NCBI GenBank assembly: GCA_934635385.1
Contig: CAKTZI010000077.1
Location: 1 to 11,323 of the forward strand
Source: an uncultured Kiritimatiellota bacterium
Lineage (GTDB): Bacteria; Verrucomicrobiota; Kiritimatiellia; RFP12; UBA1067
Direction of reading: 5' to 3'
Length of the DNA: 11,323 nucleotides
How positions within the stretch are numbered: the stretch's first letter is position 1; each line of letters opens with the position of its first letter. The notes beneath the pieces are model-generated. The model had not been told where the DNA came from. It did not search any database and worked only from the letters and a program-made list of their open reading frames with translations. A program made the position numbers and the translations under genes. Of this stretch, positions 6,492 to 11,323 are shown in pieces.

Positions 6492-6588
6492 GCACTGCCC
6501 ATTGCGGCACAGCTGCGGCACATCGCGTCTTGTGAAACGCGGCAATTCCATTGCCGCCTTGCAACTCATGCGTTGTCGGCTATCAGAC
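6492..6588 (+). repeat. 97-bp palindromic dispersed repeat, copy 2 (inverted)
   Basis: Reverse complement of 1-97 with three differences, two of which spoil part of the hairpin arm (gaaacgcggcaat instead of the fully paired form). The last 18 bases, cgttgtcggctatcagac (6571-6588), read directly into the following coding fragment as V-V-G-Y-Q. The first 13 of these also close the window at 11311-11323, after unrelated upstream sequence. Confidence 0.8.
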
Positions 6589-6693
6589 GGATACGATTGC
6601 GCAGAACAAGTTCGTCATCAAGGCGATTCAGTTCGAGGACGTCACGTCCGGCAAGGTTGCCGTCAACACCGTCTTCACCGGCTTCAAGGGCGT

Positions 6694-6852
6694 GGACTAT
6701 GATGCGTCTTCCGCGTTCAAACTGACGGCGCCGCAGATTCTCGTCCAGTCGGCGACGGGCTACGACACCTACTACTACCTGAACGACGCCTACGTCGAGG
6801 CGACCGACAGCACGAGGGCGGGCTGGTCGGACGGTTTCGGCAACTACGTCGA
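6694..6852 (+). repeat. 159-bp perfect direct repeat, unit 1
   Basis: Identical base for base to 7054-7212, offset exactly 360 bases (120 codons). The surrounding parts of the two 120-residue halves differ, so the identity ends sharply at both edges. Confidence 0.95.
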
Positions 6853-7053
6853 TCTCGCGCTCACGCCGGGCACGGCGGTCTGGGTCAAGGTGCCGGACGG
6901 CGACGCGGCCACCACGGCGGCGGGCGCGGTCGCGTCAGACGACCTCGTGCCCGTCACGGTCAAGGCCGGCCGGTTCACGCTTGTCGGCAGTGCCTTCCCG
7001 GTCGCCGTCACGCTCAACGGCTCGCAGATGACCTGCGACGGCATCAAGGGTGC

Positions 7054-7212
7054 GGACTATGATGCGTCTTCCGCGTTCAAACTGACGGCGCCGCAGATTC
7101 TCGTCCAGTCGGCGACGGGCTACGACACCTACTACTACCTGAACGACGCCTACGTCGAGGCGACCGACAGCACGAGGGCGGGCTGGTCGGACGGTTTCGG
7201 CAACTACGTCGA
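7054..7212 (+). repeat. 159-bp perfect direct repeat, unit 2
   Basis: Second unit of the duplication described for 6694-6852. It lies inside the same open frame and keeps that frame. Confidence 0.95.
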
Positions 7213-7380
7213 GCCGCAGGTCAAGGCGGGCGCGGGCTTCTGGGTGAAGACGGCGGACGACATCACGCTCCAGTTCAGCCGCTGACGCGCGCGTGACGGG
7301 CGAATGAATTTCCGGACGTGTGCCGCGCACAGGGTGCGGCGCATGGCCGAAAAAGACAAGAAACAAAGGAAACAAAAGAA

Positions 7381-7890
7381 ATGAAGAAACTCATGACACT
7401 CGCCGCTGTGGTGTGCGCGACGCTGTTCGCAAACGCCGCCTCAGTGAACTGGTCGATTTCGGGTTCTGCCGATACGGTCGACTACAAAATCTACATCGTC
7501 GGCGCCATCTCCGACGCCTGGACGTCCGTCGCCGATCTCGCAACGGCGGCTTCGGAATATGGCGCGGGTGGGGCTGGCATAATTGTGAAACAAGGGCGCG
7601 CTTATGGCGTGGCAGGGTCTCTTGCCAGTGACAATATCACTAAAACGTCGGGAGATGCGTTCTTTGTGATCGTTTCGGGTGACGATGCCTCGGACTACTA
7701 CTACGTCAAGGCCGACCTCTCGGCGCTTTCCTACGAGGGCGTCGAAACACCTCCGGGGGAATACGCAACGACGGCAGCAGACCTCTTGGCGGGGACGCAT
7801 GGCTCGTTCCAGTCGATCCCTGAGCCGACGGGCGCGATGCTCGTCCTCCTCGGCGTGGCGGGTCTCGCGCTCCGCCGCAAGCAGAAGTAA
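7381..7890 (+). CDS. Small PEP-CTERM secreted protein
   Basis: A 169-residue exported protein. The start is the ATG at 7381, behind a purine-rich leader containing AAAGGAA; MKKLMTLAAVVCATLFANAAS is a clear signal peptide. The mature domain begins SVNWSISGSADTVDYKIYIVG and includes GRAYGV (72-77), GDAFFVIVSGDD (91-102) and YYYVKADLS. The C-terminus is a classical PEP-CTERM sorting signal: IPEPTG (146-151), a hydrophobic stretch and RRKQK. Such proteins are processed by an exosortase in known systems; no exosortase gene is in this window. It stands alone on the plus strand, 95 bases after the truncated fragment and followed by a terminator hairpin. Exact role unknown; probably a surface or matrix protein. 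Confidence 0.9.
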   Translation: MKKLMTLAAVVCATLFANAASVNWSISGSADTVDYKIYIVGAISDAWTSVADLATAASEYGAGGAGIIVKQGRAYGVAGSLASDNITKTSGDAFFVIVSGDDASDYYYVKADLSALSYEGVETPPGEYATTAADLLAGTHGSFQSIPEPTGAMLVLLGVAGLALRRKQK

Positions 7891-7911
7891 GCGCCTTGGC
7901 GCAACCTGAAG

Positions 7912-7945
7912 CGAAGGCCCGTCCGCATGCGCGGGCGGGCTTTCG
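7912..7945 (+). terminator. Hairpin terminator after the PEP-CTERM gene
   Basis: CGAAGGCCCGTCCGC, loop atgc, GCGGGCGGGCTTTCG: a 15-base stem with two G-T wobbles, 21 bases after the stop codon. The T-run is short (ttt inside the stem), so it is a plausible but not ideal intrinsic terminator. Confidence 0.6.
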
Positions 7946-8008
7946 CATGGGGCGCAGCGGACGTCGCACATCCAGCCTAATTCGGCACAGTTGGAAGTGG
8001 GGAAGCCT

Positions 8009-8110
8009 CACACGGAGTCACGGAGGCACGGAGGAATATCCGAACTTCGGACGATACACATCGTCTCTCGCCTGTCTGGCTTGAACTCCGTGTCTCCGTG
8101 ACTCCGTGTG
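8009..8110. repeat. Large 'cacggag' inverted repeat
   Basis: Arms 8009-8033 and 8086-8110 are 25 bases each and complementary except for one position, around a 52-base loop that contains two smaller palindromes (ccgaacttcgg and acgatacacatcgt). Each arm is built from iterated cacggag units. I recall similar cacggag/ctccgtg repeats as dispersed elements in many PVC genomes. It sits 59 bases upstream of A3, so it may shape that gene's expression. Confidence 0.8.
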
Positions 8111-8169
8111 CGATTATTCAGATTTGAGTGGATTTCAGCTGATTTTTCAGGTTCGGAGGACTTCAAGAC

Positions 8170-9045
8170 ATGGCATGGAACAGATCTGACGGAACGGCCG
8201 GGGCTGGGCGCGGCCCGGTGCGGCGGGGCCTGTCCCCGTCGCCGCGCGCGCGGCGCGCCGCGCTTTTCGGGGGCGCGCTGCTCGCGCTGGCGGCGGGCGC
8301 GTGGTGGCTCGCGCGCGGGCGCGGCGATTCGCCGGCCGGTTCGTATGTGCCGCCCCGACCGTCCTCTGCGTCCTGTCCGTCCTCTGCGTCCCTCGCGGGG
8401 CCTGTCCCCGCGTCCGCCACGCCCAAGCCGGGGCCTGTCCCCGCGCCGACCGCGCCCAGTCCCGCGAGACGGCTCGTGGCGGGCGTCGAGGTCGCCGCGA
8501 CGCTCGGCGTCGAGACGAACCGCGACGGCGCGGTGGTCGAGCGGCTCGTCCTCGCGGACGGGCGCAGGGTCAGGGCCGTGACGCTCCCGGACCCCGTGTT
8601 CAGGAACCCAAGCGACCAGCTCCTCGCGATGGCCGTCTCGGCAAGGCCGGGCGAGGCGATTCCGCCCCTGCCGCTCGGCCCGGACGTGGAGCGCGCCTTC
8701 ATGGAGTCGCTCGTCGCCCCGATCGAGGACGCGGAGGGCGATTCGGACGAGGTGCGGGCGCTCAAGCGGCGCGTCCGGGACGCGCGCAAGGCGGTGGCGG
8801 AAGAGGTCCGCGCAGGGAGGAGCGTCCGGGAGGTCCTTGAGGAGTTCCAGCGGGAGCAGTCCCATGCGGCGGACTGCCGCCTGGCGGCCGTCCAGGAGGT
8901 GCGGGCCGTGCGCGGGTCCGACGGCGAAGACGCGGCGCGCGCATTCGCCGAACGGGCGAACGAGGTGCTGCGCGCGCAGGGCGTGCCGGAGATACCCGTG
9001 CCGGAGACGGACGGGACGGGGCATGCAAAGGAGGCGAAGGAATGA
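8170..9045 (+). CDS. A3: single-pass membrane protein, MAWN family (module 3)
   Basis: A 291-residue protein. The start is the ATG at 8170 (MAWNRS, same N-terminus as its paralogues), ten bases after GGAGG. An Arg-rich cytoplasmic tail (14-29) precedes one membrane helix (about 30-48). A long Pro/Ser/Ala linker (54-100) carries nucleotide-level repeats. The outer domain contains VLADGRRVRAVT (127-138), ARPGEAIPPLP (158-168), FMESLVAPI (177-185), DSDEVRALKRRV (191-202), a charged helix (about 195-265) and AQGVPEIP (269-276). The gene is much more GC-rich than A1 and A2, with almost only G/C in third positions. Its stop overlaps the B3 start (ATGA). No convincing promoter hexamers are seen upstream. 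Confidence 0.87.
   Translation: MAWNRSDGTAGAGRGPVRRGLSPSPRARRAALFGGALLALAAGAWWLARGRGDSPAGSYVPPRPSSASCPSSASLAGPVPASATPKPGPVPAPTAPSPARRLVAGVEVAATLGVETNRDGAVVERLVLADGRRVRAVTLPDPVFRNPSDQLLAMAVSARPGEAIPPLPLGPDVERAFMESLVAPIEDAEGDSDEVRALKRRVRDARKAVAEEVRAGRSVREVLEEFQREQSHAADCRLAAVQEVRAVRGSDGEDAARAFAERANEVLRAQGVPEIPVPETDGTGHAKEAKE
8359..8442 (+). repeat. Short dispersed repeats inside the A3 linker
   Basis: Two copies of ccgtcctctgcgtcc (8359-8373 and 8377-8391, period 18) and two copies of ggggcctgtcccc (8397-8409 and 8430-8442), with a third copy upstream at 8225-8237. The 8394-8412 copy sits in a seven-base-stem hairpin (cgcgggg-cctgt-ccccgcg). The copy at 8225 is read in a different frame (GLSP) from the others (GPVP), so the repeat is a DNA-level element. 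Confidence 0.7.
9027..9034 (+). promoter_or_regulatory. Ribosome binding site for B3
   Basis: AAAGGAGG lies within the end of A3, seven bases before the B3 ATG at 9042. It supports that start over the in-frame ATG at 9048. Confidence 0.65.
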
Positions 9046-9806
9046 AAATGACGAATTGCATGAGTGTTGTCCTTGCCGCAGCGGCGTACGCCCTCGCGGC
9101 GCACGTTGCTGCGGCGAACCCGCCGCGCCGCCCGGCGCGGCTCACGAGGCCTTCGGGCGGACTCGTCGAGAAGCCCTATGCGGGGAAGGTGCTGCGCTTC
9201 GCGGACACGCAGTCGGCGGTCGATCCGGGACTTGTCGCGTCGGCGGTCGAGTCGGTGCGCAGGCAGTCCCGCCTGCCGCTCGTCGTCTCGCGGACGGCGC
9301 CGGCGGGCGGCGCCTCGGCATGGAAGGCGGCGCAGGGGCTCGCGGCGGCGGATGACGCCGGCGCGGCCGTCCTCGTCGCGGACGTCCCCGACCTGCCGTT
9401 CCTCGTGGCCTCGCCCGACGGACGGTGGGCCGTCCTGAACGTCGCCGCGCTCCGGGGCGACGCGGCGCGCGCGCCCGACCGGCTCGCGAAGCTCGTCTGG
9501 AACGCGGCCGCCCTCGCGCTCGGCGCGGGCGGGGCGGGGGACGCGGGCGTCCTCGCGCCGTTCTCCGGCGTCCGGGGGCTCGACGCGCTTGCGCGCGAGC
9601 CGGGCCCGGCGGCGCACAACGCGCTCGTCGATGCGGCGCGGGCGCGGGGCGTCGGCTTCGTCACGCTGGCGACCTACCGCACGGCGTGCGAGGAGGGCTG
9701 GGCGCCAGCGCCGACGAACGAGGCTCAGCGGGCGATCTGGGAGAAGGTGCACACGATCCCCGCGAAGCCGATGCGGATCGAGTTCGACCCGAAGCGGGGG
9801 CGGTAG
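9042..9806 (+). CDS. B3: secreted protein with EGWAPAPTN motif (module 3)
   Basis: A 254-residue exported protein starting in an ATGA overlap with A3. MKMTNCMSVVLAAAAYALAAHVAAA is a signal peptide. The mature part holds KVLRFADTQ (49-57), AAVLVADVPDLPFLVASPDGRWAVLNVAAL (108-137), a glycine/alanine-rich stretch (158-172) where B1 and B2 have GIGDSTMM.. and GAANSQYP.., and the signature ACEEGWAPAPTNEAQRAIWEKVH (215-237), ending IEFDPKRGR. It is clearly a paralogue of B2, but in very GC-rich sequence. Unlike B1 and B2 it is not followed by a C gene: 30 bases after its stop comes the end of a convergent ATPase gene. Confidence 0.88.
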   Translation: MKMTNCMSVVLAAAAYALAAHVAAANPPRRPARLTRPSGGLVEKPYAGKVLRFADTQSAVDPGLVASAVESVRRQSRLPLVVSRTAPAGGASAWKAAQGLAAADDAGAAVLVADVPDLPFLVASPDGRWAVLNVAALRGDAARAPDRLAKLVWNAAALALGAGGAGDAGVLAPFSGVRGLDALAREPGPAAHNALVDAARARGVGFVTLATYRTACEEGWAPAPTNEAQRAIWEKVHTIPAKPMRIEFDPKRGR

Positions 9807-9824
9807 GCGGCGGTCTCCCGCCGC
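9807..9824. terminator. Hairpin between convergent B3 and ATPase genes
   Basis: gcggcgg, loop tctc, ccgccgc: a perfect seven-base stem in the 29-base gap between converging stops. There is no U-run, so a bidirectional terminator is only suggested. Confidence 0.35.
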
Positions 9825-9835
9825 GCCGACGGGGT

Positions 9836-11059
9836 TCAGATGTCGTCCTTGCCGAGCAGGAAGTCGTAGACGTTGACCGTGCGTATTCCGTTGTGGTCAG
9901 GCGTGAAGATCCGATCCATCGTCAGCAGGCACTTCGGGTAGTTGTCTCGGACATGCTGGAACGCGGCAAGCTCCTGCCTGAGCTTGTCTGGGTCTTTGAC
10001 GCTGACGGCCACCTGCACGTAGCGCGGCCTGTCGTCATCGCCCTGGACGACGAAATCGACCTCCCGCTCGGCGACCTTCCCGGTGCAGACCTTGTAGCGG
10101 CGGCGGCGCAGCTCGAAGTAGACGACGTTCTCAAGGACCTGCTGAAGCTCGACGGCCGGCGCGTTCAGGAGGTAGTGCGAGAACCCGAAGTCCGTGACGT
10201 AGTACTTGTTGGCCTGCTTCAGAAGTCCGCCGCCGATCACGTCGAAGCGGTCAGCCCGGTACAGGAAGTAGCAGTCCGTCAGGCGCTCAAGGTACGACAC
10301 GAGCGTGTGGTACGCCGCGCTCCTCTCCCTGCCTGTCCTCGCCTCCTCGTCCAGGCGCGAGACCATGCGGTTCGGGCTCGTCAGGCTCCCGACGACGCTC
10401 AGCATGTAGCGGATGATGCGGTCGACGAGGAAACGGCCTCGCCGACTGCGCTTGAGCACGTCCTTCTCCAGGATCGTGCGGTAGACAGACTCCACGTACT
10501 CCCGCTGGGCGCGCGAGCCGTTCGGGAACATCCGCGCCCCTGGCAACCCCCCGTACGTGACGTATTCCATGAACAGCCGCTCGCAGTTGGCGTCGGTCAC
10601 GTCGATGCCGCTGACGCTCTCCCTGAACGAGAGCGGCAGGACGTTTATCTCCACGTAGCGCCCCGTCAGCCGCGTCGCGAGCTCGCTGCTGAGGAGGTCT
10701 GCCGTCGAGCCCGTGATGTAGATGTCGTAGCCGGGCTTCACCAGGAGGGAGTCGACGACCTTCTCGTATTCCCTGACGTGCTGGATCTCGTCCAGCACGA
10801 CGTACAGCGTCTTGCCGTCTGGCTTTGCCGAGACGATCCGCTCGTACAGCCTGTGCCTGTCCAGCAGAGGCTCGTTTTCCAGCTCCTCGAAGTTTACGAC
10901 GAGGACTTGCTCGGCTTCGACCCCACATGCGCGGAGCTCATCCATGTACATGAGCAGGAGCGTGGACTTCCCGGCGCGGCGGAGTCCCGTGACAACCTTG
11001 ACAAGCGGCTTGTCGCGGAACTCGCGCAGCCACTGCAGGTACGTTTCCCTTGTGATCAT
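9836..11059 (-). CDS. AAA family ATPase with DUF4143-type C-terminal domain
   Basis: A 407-residue protein matching the usual length and layout of AAA_14/DUF4143 ATP-binding proteins. The start is the ATG at 11059 (MITRETYLQWLREF), the typical family N-terminus, with GGAGG 11 bases upstream; the open frame extends further back but crosses the promoter. Walker A is GLRRAGKST (25-33), Walker B is LYVVLDE (85-91), and a YITGSTADLL sensor-like stretch (114-123) is followed by TRLTGRY (129-135). Near the C-terminus, LENVVYFELRRRRY..EVDFVVQ..YVQVAVS resembles the nuclease-like fold of DUF4143 (E...EVDF...QV). The cellular role of this family is poorly known; it is common in accessory regions. It converges on B3 and occupies the place where a C gene would be expected. 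Confidence 0.92.
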   Translation of the reverse strand: MITRETYLQWLREFRDKPLVKVVTGLRRAGKSTLLLMYMDELRACGVEAEQVLVVNFEELENEPLLDRHRLYERIVSAKPDGKTLYVVLDEIQHVREYEKVVDSLLVKPGYDIYITGSTADLLSSELATRLTGRYVEINVLPLSFRESVSGIDVTDANCERLFMEYVTYGGLPGARMFPNGSRAQREYVESVYRTILEKDVLKRSRRGRFLVDRIIRYMLSVVGSLTSPNRMVSRLDEEARTGRERSAAYHTLVSYLERLTDCYFLYRADRFDVIGGGLLKQANKYYVTDFGFSHYLLNAPAVELQQVLENVVYFELRRRRYKVCTGKVAEREVDFVVQGDDDRPRYVQVAVSVKDPDKLRQELAAFQHVRDNYPKCLLTMDRIFTPDHNGIRTVNVYDFLLGKDDI

Positions 11060-11098
11060 GCCTTGATCTTCCTCCATTCCCCTCTTCGATTGGCGGTG

Positions 11099-11128
11099 AT
11101 TATAGCATATCTGCCGCCCAAAGTGCAA
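11099..11128 (-). promoter_or_regulatory. Sigma-70-type promoter of the ATPase gene
   Basis: Minus-strand TTGCAC (11123-11128), an 18-base spacer and TATAAT (11099-11104) with an extended TGC. It predicts a leader of about 33 bases before the ATG at 11059. Confidence 0.75.
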
Positions 11129-11310
11129 ACCACGGACTGCTTTTAAGTAAGTTTGCAGTTTCGTGACCGGCCTCCATCCTTCGTGAGATGGCCAACCCAC
11201 CCGATCAAAAGGCGACGCAGAACAGGCAAGAGCCCTGCACTTTACGGCCCTTCGGAAGCCGCCGAGAATGCTTCGCTCCGTCTGACTCAAATGGCTTTCG
11301 CTTTTTAGAA

Positions 11311-11323
11311 CGTTGTCGGCTAT
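11311..11323 (+). repeat. VVGY junction sequence at the window edge
   Basis: cgttgtcggctat equals 6571-6583 and the reverse complement of 6-18. In the frame reading V-V-G-Y there is a TAG at 11306-11308 just before it, so any coding fragment starting here would again lack a 5' part. The upstream sequence is unrelated to the 97-bp repeat. Confidence 0.55.

Larger units (their letters stand above)
6572..7285 (+). pseudogene. 5'-truncated secreted-protein fragment with internal duplication
   Basis: An open frame encodes VVGYQTDTIAQNKFVIKAIQFEDV and continues for about 237 residues to a stop at 7285. It resembles the mature part of verrucomicrobial/kiritimatiellal secreted proteins whose VVGY motif normally follows a signal peptide. 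Here no signal peptide and no ATG or GTG precede the motif; only a TTG at 6551 inside the repeat is in frame, after a TGA at 6533-6535. The body has two similar halves with DYDASSAFKLTAPQILVQ, TYYYLNDAYVEA and GWSDGFGNYV, each followed by a V(W/F)VK-type strand. Nucleotides 6694-6852 and 7054-7212 are identical. It is probably a silent cassette or remnant rather than an expressed gene, though weak TTG initiation cannot be excluded. Confidence 0.7.

Noticed and set aside
6178..6564. Minus-strand open frame beginning MQGGNGIAAFHKTR
   Set aside because: Its start is encoded by the 97-bp repeat (the other copy gives a similar peptide at 25), and the rest crosses the A2 promoter. It looks like repeat-derived spurious coding.
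8163..9752. 529-codon open frame on the minus strand, and a 338-codon one at 8008-9024
   Set aside because: Both are antisense to A3 and B3 in very GC-rich DNA, where stop codons are rare, and their products are Arg/Ala/Pro-rich without structure.
9425..11146. 573-codon open frame on the plus strand
   Set aside because: It lies antisense to the clearly recognisable AAA/DUF4143 ATPase and the end of B3; its product is a low-complexity charged sequence with no family motif.
1..11323. Integron cassette array with attC sites
   Set aside because: The repeated junction gttgtcggctat does not fit the attC core GTTRRRY/RYYYAAC, cassette orientation is mixed and no integrase is present.
1..11323. CRISPR array, tRNA or rRNA genes
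   Set aside because: No regularly spaced short direct repeats with unique spacers and no recognisable tRNA or rRNA sequence were seen on either strand.

Overview
ORGANISM. The window looks like an accessory region of a PVC-superphylum bacterium, most likely a gut or rumen Kiritimatiellae or a close verrucomicrobial relative. Evidence: a secreted protein ending in the PEP-CTERM signature (IPEPTGAMLVLLGVAGLALRR..), a secreted-protein fragment starting with the VVGYQT-type motif I associate with verrucomicrobial/kiritimatiellal surface proteins, dispersed palindromic repeats (one with long 'cacggag' arms), and mixed GC content. The assignment rests on recalled family features, not a database search.

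LAYOUT. (1) 1-215: one copy of a 97-bp palindromic dispersed repeat, then apparently non-coding DNA. (2) 216-1143, minus strand: a three-gene operon DUF3791 - DUF3990 - small third protein, with ATGA overlaps; a putative toxin-antitoxin-like system. (3) 1228-6197, minus strand: two tandem copies of an unrecognised three-gene module called A-B-C here. A is a single-pass membrane protein starting M(A/S)WN; B is a secreted protein with a conserved EGWAPAPTN C-terminus; C is a single-pass membrane protein with a GspF-N-like cytoplasmic domain. Module 2 (A2-B2-C2, 6197 to 3716) lies upstream of module 1 (A1-B1-C1, 3633 to 1228). Each has a promoter candidate before A. (4) 6198-6571: promoter, spacer and an inverted second copy of the 97-bp repeat. 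(5) 6572-7285: a 5'-truncated secreted-protein gene with a perfect 159-bp internal duplication. (6) 7381-7890: a small PEP-CTERM protein, followed by a terminator hairpin. (7) 8009-8110: a large dispersed inverted repeat. (8) 8170-9806, plus strand: a third, very GC-rich module with A3 and B3 but no C. (9) 9836-11059, minus strand: an AAA ATPase with a DUF4143-type C-terminus. (10) The window ends with 13 bases of the same VVGY-coding junction seen at 6571 and, inverted, at 6-18.

HOW IT FITS TOGETHER. The A-B-C modules are the main novelty. A and C appear to carry related extracytoplasmic helical domains on single membrane anchors, and B is exported. Together they suggest an envelope complex whose paralogues are translated in coupled fashion (ATGA/GTGA overlaps or short gaps). 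I cannot assign a biochemical role. The second point of interest is the repeated junction cgttgtcggctatcagac, where different upstream sequences join the same coding motif. It suggests silent or rearranging surface-protein cassettes.
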